A stretch of DNA of 30,088 bases from Chromera velia (lineage: Eukaryota; Sar; Chromeraceae), in contig JAHBMJ010000138.1 in the NCBI GenBank assembly GCA_018398765.1, positions 1 through 30,088 of the forward strand, given 5' to 3'. The translations under genes and the position numbers were made by a program. Below the pieces are notes generated by a model that was not told the DNA's origin, searched no databases, and saw nothing but the letters and a program-made list of their open reading frames with translations. Below, in pieces: positions 1 to 10,424 of this stretch (positions are counted from its first letter, which is position 1; every line of letters begins with the position of its first letter).

Positions 1-52
1 GCTCATCTCATGCAAACGAGAATATTTATTTCAAATGCGAGAGAATATTCTT

Positions 53-60
<8 letters not shown>
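1..60. repeat. Perfect 60-bp copy of 13747-13806
   Basis: The first 60 bases are identical to 13747-13806, and both copies run into a CT microsatellite and then diverge. The copied block includes the first six bases of a gene A exon (minus strand, exon starting near 13752) and its upstream intron. This looks more like an assembly overlap or alternative haplotype than an independent repeat, but a true segmental duplication cannot be excluded. Confidence 0.9.
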
Positions 61-126
<66 letters not shown>

Positions 127-401
127 GCTTCCGCTCAGTAATTTTGTTGTGAGTGAGTGAGTGAGTGAGTGTGTGTGTGTGTGTGTGTGAATTGAATTTG
201 AATTTGAATTGAGGCAGTTAAAGCCGGTGAGCGCACCACTTGGGCTCTGGCCAACTGCGGGGCATGACATGCAACGTTTGTTTGTTTACAATCAAAACGT
301 GTATGTATGTATGTATGTATGTATGTGCGTGTACAAATAGTTAGTTAGTTAGTTAGTTAGAGGATGCCTAACCCCAGTTGGAGCGCTGTATGTACATACA
401 C

Positions 402-436
<35 letters not shown>
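55..436. repeat. Microsatellite cluster (CT, GAGT, GT, GTAT, AGTT)
   Basis: Short tandem repeats follow one another: CT from about 55 to 122, GAGT and GT at about 151-189, GTAT at 301-325, AGTT at 339-360 and GT at 404-433. ORFs read through these tracts are repeat artefacts. Confidence 0.9.
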
Positions 437-534
437 TGTCTGTGCTCGTGTGTGTATTCCCGCAGGCGATTCTTCTGGAAGACTTTCGATTCGATGAGCC
501 GCTGGTAGTTCCTGTAGAGCCAGTCGTGCAAGTG
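436..534 (-). CDS. Isolated internal exon, possibly the missing exon of gene A
   Basis: On the minus strand a pyrimidine-rich stretch ending in AG precedes position 534, and a 33-codon phase-0 open segment runs to a GTACAC donor after 436. The peptide begins HLHDWLYRNYQRLIESKVFQ and is rich in aromatic and charged residues, unlike the repeat-derived ORFs around it. Next downstream on the same strand are the CT tract and then the six bases that match the start of the gene A exon at 13752, which also begins in phase 0. The spacing of F, N, L and Y in the segment resembles the stretch of TMEM151 that gene A lacks because of its N gap. Another donor within the segment (after a GAAA) is possible. 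Real exon likely; membership in gene A is inference. Confidence 0.4.
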
Positions 535-876
535 CTTAGGCAAGTGAAGGAAGAAGTCGAGAGTAGTTGAAAAAACAGTGTGTGGTATGAACAAGCAACT
601 GTGGGGTCGGCTCCTAGTAGGGTTTCGATCGGTGAGAGTGGTCTCTTGCGAAAACAGTATTGAGTTTCTCGAGGAGCTCGACGCTAGCTGAGACGTAAAG
701 TATGCACTAGAAGGTGGATCGATGAATTAATGGGTAGATCGCAATCGTACATATCAGGTAAACTTTGATACATTCAACTCTGAATCATCATCATCATCAC
801 TTTATAGAATTAATACTTCTAGTAGTATTTCAGATTCTAATCTAAGATTTAGAATGAAAACTTAACTTCTATACTA
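535..876. other. No recognisable feature
   Basis: Non-repetitive, moderately AT-rich sequence with a short ATC run at 785-799. No convincing exon or repeat was seen. Confidence 0.5.
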
Positions 877-1121
877 GCTTCTGAACCTCCCTGAACCTAA
901 GTGCCACTTGAAAAAATATAATCAAGATCATCTCTATCTGCGGCATCTTTTTTCCAGAGACCGTCCACGTCTGTGGCGTAGATGGTTAAGACACCGTCCA
1001 GATATGCGGCTTTGGCTTTCAAAATACCATAAATGATCCGCGCCTGCGGCGTGGACTTTCAAGCTTATCCAAAAATGCGGCCTAAACTATCAAGTGGTAG
1101 TTAGGTTCAGGGAGGTCAGCT
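877..1121. mobile_element. MITE-like element of about 245 bp
   Basis: The left end (877-911) and the reverse complement of the right end (1090-1121) share a near-identical terminal inverted repeat with core GACCTCCCTGAACCTAA followed by CCACTTGA. The interior has no coding potential. The target-site duplication is not obvious. Confidence 0.6.
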
Positions 1122-1141
1122 TTTGTACCGTTTAGACTGTA

Positions 1142-1189
1142 CCCTATAAAACTTTTAGTAAATATGACTAAATATTATAAAATATTANC
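1142..1189. mobile_element. Detached copy of a transposon end, terminated by a single N
   Basis: From 1142 (preceded by TA) the sequence CCCTATAAAACTTTTAGTAA and the following 27 bases are identical to the left end of the TIR element at 1500. It stops at one N (1189), after which unrelated sequence starts. This looks like a contig that read into one insertion of the element and was joined to the flank of another. Confidence 0.75.
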
Positions 1190-1497
1190 CTTCCCTCGCT
1201 TTCGGCAAGCTTGGGTTCGTTCCTCTCTCCCTTTCTGCCTTTGCACGCGTGCCGCCTCTACAGTTCGATCAACGCTGACCATTCCTTCCACCTTCGTGAC
1301 CACTTCCACATTCGTTTCAACTGTGTACCTGCATGCAACGACTGACAGACAGCAGACGGATCAGCACCCTGGCAGTTGCTCCCTCTCCCTCTATTTTACT
1401 GTTCGAGTCGGTTTTGCTTCATCTGTATCGATCGACAGCCAGTCCGCATGCATGCACAGAAGCTTGGGCGAGAGAGAGGGAGGGAGCAACCAACGAA
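1190..1497. other. Unassigned flank between N and TIR element
   Basis: GC-balanced sequence with no recognisable gene. It is long and open in one plus frame, but the predicted peptide shows no family features. Confidence 0.4.
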
Positions 1498-1976
1498 TAC
1501 CCTATAAAACTTTTAGTAAATATGACTAAATATTATAAAATATTACAAAAAATTCATATTTTAGTCATATTTTACTTTTTTTTTGTGGGTTTATATTTTT
1601 TTGTATATATTGTACGCGGACAAACAAAAAATGCTACACAAGTCTACAAACACCCACAAATTGAATGAACCAACTCCCATTCATTCAATTAATATATTTT
1701 ACGAGAAAAAAAATGGTGAAAAAAAACTAGTGAATAGTCATATTTTAGTCATATTTTTTTAAAGTGAATTTTGTTACTAATTTCCCTCATATTTTCTATT
1801 ATTTTGTCATATTTTATCATATTTTGAAAAACATTTTTTTATGAAAGAATTATAACTTTTAGGACATTTCTGGGGCAATTTATGAAGACTGGAGCTTTTA
1901 ATTCATCTAGTGCACCGACTTAGAGCATGTAAAATAAAATATTGAGTAAATAATATCATTTTTATGAAATTTTATC

Positions 1977-3511
1977 TTATTTTGACCATAATAATGAGGA
2001 GGGGGATGACCTCTTCGCCCCCCCCAATGGCTGCCAGTGGGCCAACCTTTTTCGGAGTGGTACCTTCCGTCCCCCCTTCTCATCCTGAACGTCTTCCATT
2101 TTGGCATCCTCTTCCTGCACTCTCCCCCTCCTGCCTGTAGCAGCGGCCCCAGCAGCGGCCGCCCTAGCAGTGGCCTCTTCAGTGGCCCTTCTTGCCTCTC
2201 CTTCCGCATATCCAATTCTGTTATTCAAAGAGGTCGTAAAGTGATGGAGGACCGTGACTGAGACGGTGACTCTCTTCCCGGCCTTGTTGGTGACTGTGTG
2301 CTTGGATAAATCACCGAAGACGACTTCTAGGGCCTCGTTGAGGAGACTGATCGTCTTGTGTGTTTTCTCCACACCTGCGTCTGTAGGCTTTACCTTGGCC
2401 CACCTGCAAAGAGAAAAACAAAATGAAGGTACAAACCTGGCCAACCTTTATAGACAAACAGCTGCGTCATCAGGTAGCAAAAACAAGCAAAAAAAGGAGG
2501 GGGTGGGAGCAGACGCAAGAGATATAGACGTGTGGAACTAGCGTGTGAAAAAAAAAAAAAAGGGAGGCTCTGAAAAGAGAAAGCTGACGTACCTGTTTTT
2601 CCACTCTTCATCAGGAAAGGTATCCTTGTCGATCCTTGTACACGCGAATCAGCTCTTCGATGAGCTCAGAATCAACAGAAGGGATCGGAGGTTTTTTGGG
2701 GCACTGCGCTGTGCCAACCAGGTATCTCCACCTAACACTTCTCTCCTTTTTGCATTTAAATCCAAGGATGCACAACTTCATGCATCCATCGAATGGCATC
2801 CATCCATCCATCCATCCATCCATCGAATGTCATCCATCCATCCATCCATCCATCCATCCATCCATCCATCCCTCCTCACTCGATCACTCCACCCATTCAT
2901 CCCTCACTCACTCCATCCATCAATCCATCAATCCATCCATCCATCCATCAATCCATCCATCCATCCATCCATCCATCCATCCATCCATCCATCCATCCAT
3001 CCATCCATCCCTCAGTCACTCCCTCACTCCATCCACCCATCCATCCATCCCTCATCACTCCATCACTCCATCTATCCCTCATCACTCCATCCATCCATCC
3101 CTCACTCACTCCATCAATCCATCCCTCACTCACTCCATCAATTAATCCATCCCTCACTCACTCCATCACTCCATCCATCCATCCCTCACTCCATCCATCC
3201 ATCGATTTATCCATCCAATGGCATCCATGCATCCATCCATCCATCCATCCATCCGTCCGTCCGTCCGTCCGTCCGTCCCTCAGTCACTCTCTCACTCCAT
3301 CCATCCATCCATCCATCCATCCATCCATCCATCCCTCAGCCACTCTCTCACTCCATCCACTCATCCATCCCTCTTCACTCCATCATTCTATGCATGCATC
3401 CATCGATCCCTCACTCACTTCATCCATCCATAACCTCAGTTGTGACTGACCTTTCTAAATCTCAGTTCGCACATGTTGACATCCTGGTCGATGCGGTCGC
3501 TTCTGAAGCTC
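1977..3511 (-). CDS. Partial unknown gene inside the TIR element, with a frame break
   Basis: Three minus-strand coding blocks are visible. Block 1 (3511-3451) is 20 codons ending in a GTCAGT donor. Block 2 (roughly 2745-2593) carries the segment [20 protein letters not shown] and ends at a GTACGT donor. Block 3 (2403-1977) has a TTTGCAG acceptor and an open frame of 141 codons to TAA; it contains [20 protein letters not shown], then an Ala/Arg-rich and basic tail. Blocks 2 and 3 join in phase only if read in the second frame of block 2; the preceding LIEELIR segment is in another frame, so a small indel, an annotation error or decay lies near 2615-2645. The stop lies exactly where the AT-rich subterminal region starts. 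No protein family was recognised. The 5' end was not found. Confidence 0.45.
2786..3432. repeat. CATC tetranucleotide repeat of about 650 bp
   Basis: Long (CATC)n tract with interspersed CACTC, CAATC and CGTC variants, lying in the intron between blocks 1 and 2 of the element-borne gene. Long Ser-Ile-His-Pro ORFs on the plus strand are products of this repeat. Confidence 0.95.
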
Positions 3512-4225
3512 CTACCAGGCAGCACAAAACGAAGAGACAGCACTATAGAAAGACGATCCTACTGTCCGTTTGCCCTGTCCTAGTGGATTGACACAAAAGC
3601 ACCAACACTCTGTGACACAGTTCTTTCATCTGTACGTCTGCATATATCTTTGTCTGCATGAGTGGCCTTTGTGGTGTGGATCATGCATGCCGGGGTCTTT
3701 CACTGTACACGCTGCATAGAACGCTGCGTGCAGCGGGCCCTGCAGGGCATCCGCGGCCGGGTCATGCTCACGCGCGCGCCCCGGTCCCGGTCGCGACGTC
3801 GTCGTCAACGGGCAGGCCGAATATATACATATGTTTTTTCATATGTTTATATGTTTGCATATATAAGGAGTGTGCCAGTTGTGAGTTAGATTCATGACAG
3901 TCTCAGAATGGAGATGTCAGGGGTGCCAGGGGTGACTGAATCTGACGTCATCCTCATAGGATCTGTATTATCAATCATATGATACAGATACCTGCAAGAC
4001 ACAGAAAGATCGTTGTACTTTGTCGTAATGTTAGTCTCTTAGCAGTCGTAACGACCTTGCATATGAGAGTCCGTATGTCTGAAAGTCGTCCAGATTAACA
4101 CATATTATTTCTGTGTCATTTTTAAAAAAAATGATAAAATACTTCTCTCGTTGGAGATGGTCGTTAACAGACTCATTTGGCATCTTTTATCTAAAAATAT
4201 GTTTAAAAAAATATTTTAAGTTCAG
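3512..4225. other. Element interior without a clear gene
   Basis: GC-rich stretch (3660-3830) followed by sequence that becomes AT-rich. A perfect-looking hairpin lies near 3958-3993 (arms AGGATCTGTAT and ATACAGATACCT). An upstream exon of the minus-strand gene may be here but could not be placed. Confidence 0.4.
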
Positions 4226-4644
4226 TCATATTTAGTCATAATTTAGTCATGAAAAATTATTTAAGAAAAAAATAGTGAATAGACATTCACGAGTTGATTC
4301 ACTAAAAAATTTATTGGGCTCTAAAAATTTTTTTATATTATATATGGCCAATCTGGGTAGCTAAACGTGTTCTTTGATCAAAACTGAACCATACAAACCA
4401 CTTTTGGGCTCTTTATGCTTTATAGTTCACAAAAAAAAATTGTTCATATTTTACTCATATTTGTATCATATTTTAAAAATATTACAATATTTACTCATAT
4501 TTACTCATATTTAATAAAAGTTTTATAGGGTAACCCTACAATTACTATATCATGCTAGATATCATATTACTATCTATATTTCCCAGCTTGCTAGCTAGCT
4601 TTCTAGCCAGCTTTGTATTTAAACTAGTATTTAAAGACTTCCCT

Positions 4645-6036
4645 GATATGATGGAGATGGTTTGGAGCTTTGGATTGATTGATTGATTGATTAATAGGTT
4701 CCGCACTAGGCCTTCCCGCTATGTCTATCTGTTGCCAGAGCTAGCAAGGGATCTCTTCAAAATGGGTTTGGATATATCCAAATCTGACATTTGGAACACC
4801 TTCCTTATGTTCGATCTGTAAGTTACTAGGATGTTCTATCTAGCGCTACTAGTGAAACTAAGTGTGCCGATTATGTTTCTAAGCTTTATTTGATCATATT
4901 CCATGTAATTTGCATATAGAAAAATTGTTAGGGATGTTTGGAGATTTGGAAATCTCTAAAGGATTTTAGAGATCTCCAACAAAATCGTATGTGACTCTCA
5001 TTTTCCAAAGTCTCCAAATCATCTCCAAACCTTACATTTGCATAGAGCACCTTCCTTACTAGTATGTTTGATCTATAAGTTACTAGAATGTTTTATCCCA
5101 CGCTTCTAGTGAAACTAAATGTACTAATCATATTTCTAAGCTTTATATGTTCATATGTCATCAAAAAAAAATGTTAGACATGTTTGGAGATTTGAAGATC
5201 TCCAAAACATCTCCAAGGAATTCATGGAGATCTCCATCAAAATTGTATGTAAAAATATTAGAGATCTCTAAATTTTTTTGGAGATTTCTAAATCTCTAAA
5301 CATCTCTAAAATTTTTTTTAGACGGAATATGATCAAATAAAGCTTAAAAACATAATCGGCATGCTTAGTTTCACTAGTAGCGCTGGATAGAACATCAATC
5401 CTAGCACACTGTGCTGTTAGGAGTAACCAACTTAGTTTGGTTACCCAGGCGGCCATTAGGCCGCTTGGTAACCATTTTCATGGTTATGGTAATTAGGCAG
5501 AGTCACATTGATTACCGTTGTTTTGGTAACCAAAACAGTGGTAATCGTTCTTTTAAGTTAGACAAACTAGTGGGTAAATTGAGTAGCAAAGATAGATTTA
5601 CGTAAATTTATTGTAAGCCTGGTTCTCTTATATTAATAAATATTTATAAGTTAAAGTTAAGTTTTTGATATTATAGAAAAGACCTAGACAAAACAAGTTT
5701 AAAAATGATTTTTTTTACGCCATACACATTACATTGATCAACTAAGATGCTTTTCTCCTATATTAGATCTTGATTCAACATATTTACGGCCAGATACACT
5801 CAGATTACCACGGTAGCGGTAATCTCCTTAGATCCGCCCAGTTACCCAATTTTGGTTACCAATTTGATGGTAACTATAAAAGCTTTCTGAGAAGGGCCGG
5901 TAGTTACTCCTAACAGCATAGTGTAGATCCTAGTAAGTTATAGATCGAACATAAGGAAGATGATCCAAATATCACTTTTCGATATCCAAACCTATTTTAT
6001 ATGGAGAGATCCAAAGCTCCAAACGATCTTCATCAT
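4645..6036. mobile_element. Foldback (long inverted repeat) element, split by a nested MITE
   Basis: The left arm (about 4647-4903) recurs in inverted orientation at 5326-5404 and 5934-6036. The right arm is interrupted by the 522-bp element at 5405-5926, and removing it restores a continuous arm. The outer ends match as ATGGTTTGGAGCTTTGG on the left and CCAAAGCTCCAAAC on the right. The left-arm unit is also repeated directly at 5040-5157. The centre has several GGAGAT/ATCTCC palindromes. No coding potential. Confidence 0.7.
5405..5926. mobile_element. 522-bp MITE with 7-bp target duplication
   Basis: The ends are inverted repeats sharing GTGCTGTTAGGAGTAAC (left) and its near-perfect complement (right). 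Directly repeated ATCCTAG flanks the element (5398-5404 and 5927-5933). The interior contains several GGTTACC/GGTAACC palindromic motifs. It inserted into the arm of the foldback element, so it is the younger insertion. Confidence 0.8.
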
Positions 6037-6378
6037 TTTAGGATTATGAAATTTAATGAAACAAAAACCACAGTTTATAAAATTGTTTTATCATTGATTG
6101 ATTGATTGAAACTTGAAAGTTTAAATTGATGCTAGAATTATTATTAGAATATTTTTTTAAGTATTTTTTTATTATTTTTTGACAGTGCGAGGCCTAGTGC
6201 GAGGCCTTCAAGTTTTGTTTGTTTTTGAATGGGCTTATATAATTGACAATTAAAAGAGTTTGAATATAGACTCATTCAGAATCGTAATTTAGTCACAAAA
6301 AGTTTTTAGTGAATTAAATGTCAGAATTGAATTAAATGCTGGATTAAATGTTTGTATAAACCAAATTGGATGCCTAGC
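6037..6378. other. AT-rich sequence, no gene seen
   Basis: Contains GATT microsatellite remnants and a GCGAGGCCTAGTGCGAGGCC duplication near 6187. The latter matches, in inverted orientation, sequence near 4707, so the foldback arms may extend further than annotated. Confidence 0.4.
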
Positions 6379-6724
6379 TAGGGGCAATTTTTTTTAAAAA
6401 AAAAAAGGTCTCCAGGGCAAAATTATTATTTTTTTTTTTGCTTTTCGATGATGACCTCCATCAAGATACGACAAGCATATATGCAACACTTTGCAACACA
6501 TAAGTAACAGTTGTATAACAGTGTAACAACATTTATTCTAGCATTCATTTATCATTATAACAAAGAAAAAATAGTATAATAACACTTAAACAACACTTGT
6601 TGATTCGTGCAACACATCAACAACACTTAAACAACATATTTTTTAGTTTGACATCAGAAAAAAAAACAAAAAACAAAAAAGTGAAAATGATCATTTTTTT
6701 TTTTTTTTTGAAAATTACCCCTAA
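6379..6724. mobile_element. MULE-like MITE with 9-bp target duplication
   Basis: A 346-bp element with inverted ends TAGGGGCAATTTT and TTAGGGGTAATTTT (right end read as complement), flanked by ATGCCTAGC at 6370-6378 and 6725-6733. The interior has homopolymer A/T runs and many CAACA motifs. A 9-bp duplication is typical of Mutator-like elements, but the short ends give no independent family support. Confidence 0.7.
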
Positions 6725-6733
6725 ATGCCTAGC

Positions 6734-7787
6734 TGGATGCTAGACTGGATGTCGCGTGCGTTACGCCAATCGCTAGAAACCTCAAAAAATAGACCGATGG
6801 CGATGAGTGGCGCTGAGTGGCGTTAGTAGTGCCACCGTATTAAATGATAATAATTTTTATTTATATTTTTATACACTTATTAATTGATTCCTGTTCAATC
6901 TTCACAGCTAGCTTCACAGGAGTCATGAACAAAGATGCTAGAGGTATAGAATTGAGGCTAGAAATAAGGTTTATCAGACAGTTGGCGTCGTGGGACTGCA
7001 TTATTTTTTGCTAGCTTTCTGGAGCAGTCAGACTGGAAAACTTGGAGGAGACGAAGGGACGCCCCTTCTGCCTTGATTTTTCCAACTGCTATGCCTTCTC
7101 GAGGTTCTATTCTCCGCTTCTCTTTCGCTCCTTGAGCCACCCCCTTTTTTTTTCTTTTTTTTGGTTTTCTCCTAGATGGTGGACTGACTCACTTGCCGTT
7201 CTCTTTCCCAAAGCAAACAGCCAGATAATGATGGAAAAGAGACGAGAAACATACAGAGAAACAGACAGGAAAGGAGAAAATGGCAAAGGAGAAGCAAGCG
7301 ACGAGAGATCCTACAGAATGAGCAAAGCGCGCGCGCCGCGCGTGCGTGTGTGTGTGTGTGTGTGCCTGTGTGTGCCTGGTTTTTCTTGGACGAATACCTG
7401 CCAGACAAAAGAAAGTCTTTTCTTTCGTAAGACACAATAATGTCTTTGTTCGAGTCCCTTTCGCTTTCCCGTTTTTTCTCTTGCATGGGTGGCATGCATC
7501 GGTCCCATCGTCCTTCGATTGAATCGAGGTCTATCCGATCGCACAGACAGGTCCATTTGGAGGGCGGCGGGGGACCTCACCAGCTCCCACCATCCCTCCC
7601 TCCCTCCCCCATCCTTTCGTGCCTGGGCTTGTTGCCTTGTTTGTTTCTCCCTCCCTCCCTGCCCTCACCCGCCGATACCATTTTTTGCACAACCACCCCC
7701 ATTTTGTTTTCATTCATTCCAAATACAAATCCAAAGGAGCATTGAAGGAAGGTAGAAACTCCTCTTCCTCTTCTCCTTTCCTCCTTC
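6734..7787. other. Gene-free stretch downstream of gene A
   Basis: Probably includes the 3' UTR of gene A (minus strand). Holds a GT microsatellite (about 7344-7364) and CCCT/CCTCC-rich tracts near 7590-7660. Several ORFs cross it on both strands, but all are low-complexity and none shows splice or family support. No clear polyadenylation signal was found. Confidence 0.5.
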
Positions 7788-8238
7788 CTACCACACTGCT
7801 ACTTTACTCTTCTCCTCACCATCTTCCCCCCCCTGTGAATCCTCCAAATCTCCGTCCAGGTCCTCTCCTTCCGTCTCCTCCTCCTCCTCCTGAACATCAT
7901 CGTCATCCTCCTCCTCATCGTCCAACTCAGTCAACTCGTCTGCTTCCTTGGCGCCCTCCGACTTCGTCAAGACAACACCGGAAGAAGAAGGACGCCCCCT
8001 CAGCGCGCCTGCTACCACCTTCTCCTCATCCACCTCTGTCTCTGTCTCTCTCTCGGGAGAGGAGGCAAGAGAGACTTCGAATTCCTTGGAGAGGCGTTCC
8101 GTATTCGAGCACGACCTCTGGCTCTCTGCCTCTGGGGCCTCCGAGGCGTCGGGTGCCTCAAGAAGCTCATAGTGCGACCCCAGTCTGGCGAAGTCACGAG
8201 ATGGACAGTGGATCCGCAGCTGCAGTCAGTGGGAAGAG

Positions 8239-8278
<40 letters not shown>

Positions 8279-9445
8279 AGAGAAGTCAAAGGTGCAAAAC
8301 GGAGGAAGGAAATCCCAAGAATGAATGCTGTGAGGAGCACTCAAGCTCATCAAGTCACGAGACTGAACGTGCACACAGAGAGAGCAGCTGTGGATGAAAA
8401 AAGGGAACCAATGAGGGAAGGAGACAAAGAAAGAAGGAAAGGAAGAAAGAAAGAAAGAATGAAGACAGAAAGGAACGAAGGCATCTACTTTGTGATATTG
8501 ATCTATGCGTGTGTCGACATGAATTCGACAAGCACATTTCCATCCGCATTTACCCAGAAGAATAGTTGTCTGATCGATCGAAATCCTGACTGACCGTTTT
8601 GACTTGGTTGTCCATTCCGATGGGGACCTTTGCATGTAATTACTTTCATACAGAATTCTTTTTCATATATACAGAAAGTAAATGCCTGACTGACCGTTTT
8701 GACTTGGTTGTCCATTCCGATGGGGACCTTTGCGGTGCTCTTATGCGTCCAGAATCCCAGCACCTTGGTCTTTGTGACGACGTATGCTGAGAATCTTTCA
8801 ATGATTGTGGACTTGATCTGCTCCTTCTCCTTCTTTGAGTCGAATGACTCTCTGCATTCAGTCAGGCGGGCAGGCACTTTGGATTTTCTGTCAGTCTGTA
8901 TGCATGTCCAGATGCATGTATCTTAGTGTCTTTCTTCCATTTCGGTCTTTTCTTCTAGCATTACTTATTCCTGGAGATATCTCATTTGCATTCTTTCTTT
9001 ATTTCCCTCCTTCCTTCCAGCAGCACATACCCCGTATTTCATTCTTATTGGTCTCTCGGTCGGTGAGTTGGAACGGACGGCTGAGTGCCTGCCAGTGAAG
9101 TACAAACTGGCTGGCCGGCCGGCTCTCTCATGATGGACGAAGTGACTCGGTGAGACACTCACTCCCTGGCAGACCGGCTCTTACAACAAGAGGCAGTTAA
9201 ATCTGCTTCTCTATGCACGTCCCCTCCATGGACAGACGAACAGGTAGATGGATAGACAGATAGACAGAAAGCAAGAGAGACTGACTGACTGTTTGTAGCA
9301 GGAGAGATATTTGGGGGTTCCGAGCTCTTCGAGGGCTTCCAGAAAGTGAGTGCCGTGTTCACGTGTGACCACCCATTGCTTCCAGGTCGCAGTCTCTCTG
9401 CAGCCACTCATTGCAATGCAGGAAGTTTCTTGCGTTCTTTATCTT

Positions 9446-9478
<33 letters not shown>

Positions 9479-9555
9479 CTTTTTTTCTTTCTTTCTTTCT
9501 TTCTTTCTTCCTTCCTTCCTTTCTCCCTTTCTTTCTTTGTTTCTTTCTTTGTTTG

Positions 9556-9587
<32 letters not shown>

Positions 9588-10052
9588 CTTCCTTTCTCCT
9601 TTCTTTCTTTCGCTCTATTTGTCTTTCTCTCTTTCAACATAGATAGAGACATACAGTGACAACGCAACACGCTCCTTTTGATCGTTCTATAGAGAAGAGA
9701 CAGCCAATCAGATAATTCACTGGGATCGAGTAAGCCACACAGACGAAAAACAGAAACACAGAAAAAAGTACAAAGAGAACGAAATGAAAAAACGAAAACA
9801 GCAAGGAAAGAAGAGGAGAAAGAAAGAAGCAAGCAAGCCAAAAAAAAGGCGACAGACATACATGCCGACCTTGAAGGAATTTTGAAGTCCTCATTGTTGT
9901 CGCCTGTGACGTCCACCTTGTCCACTGCAATTAAGCACACAGACATGCAGGCAGTCGATTGGTTGATAATGCATTCGAGTGAGTGAGTGAGTGGGGAGGC
10001 GCATTTAGCCAGTCGGATCTATCAGAGAGGAACAGTTTTGTTGAAGAGAACT

Positions 10053-10088
<36 letters not shown>

Positions 10089-10367
10089 ACAGAGGGTTAT
10101 AAACAGTCCCTGATAAAGACTCCCTCGCGCGCGCACGCGCGCCACCCCACCAACCCTCTCACACACTGACTTGCGATCTCGACAGGCGCTCCCCCGAAAT
10201 CGCTCTGCGAGGTCAGGTATCCGACCTGCAGTCAGTAGGCGAGTATCCACAAAGACGTTATCTCTCTTTCTCTCTCTCTCCGCATTCTTGCCCAGTCCCA
10301 TCCGCCTGCCTGTCTTCCTGTCCGAATCTCTGTCTGCCTGCCTGCGCAGCCTGAGATGCAGACACGC

Positions 10368-10424
<57 letters not shown>

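Larger units (their letters stand above)
1500..4530. mobile_element. TIR DNA transposon of about 3.0 kb with TA target duplication
   Basis: The left end (CCCTATAAAACTTTTAGTAA at 1500) and the reverse complement of the right end (ending 4530) form a long imperfect inverted repeat of about 50 bp. Each end is bordered by TA. Inside both ends lie AT-rich arrays of a TCATATTTTA-like motif (about 1549-1825 and 4226-4475) in opposite orientation, as in subterminal transposase-binding arrays. The middle (1977-4080) is much more GC-rich and carries minus-strand exons and a CATC repeat. No transposase signature was seen, so this may be a non-autonomous element that captured host sequence, or an unknown element type. 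Confidence 0.65.

Noticed and set aside
2786-3432. CRISPR-like array
   Set aside because: The unit is 4 bp without unique spacers; it is a simple repeat in a eukaryotic intron.
2545-3591. 348-codon ORF rich in Ser-Ile-His-Pro
   Set aside because: It is the CATC repeat read in frame; all three frames and the reverse strand give similar repetitive ORFs.
7042-7580. Overlapping ORFs on both strands downstream of gene A
   Set aside because: Low-complexity composition, no conserved motif, not connected to gene A by usable splice sites.
10000-10050. Possible gene A exon near the CA repeat
   Set aside because: It hits a stop in the required phase; 10171 joins 9924 in frame.
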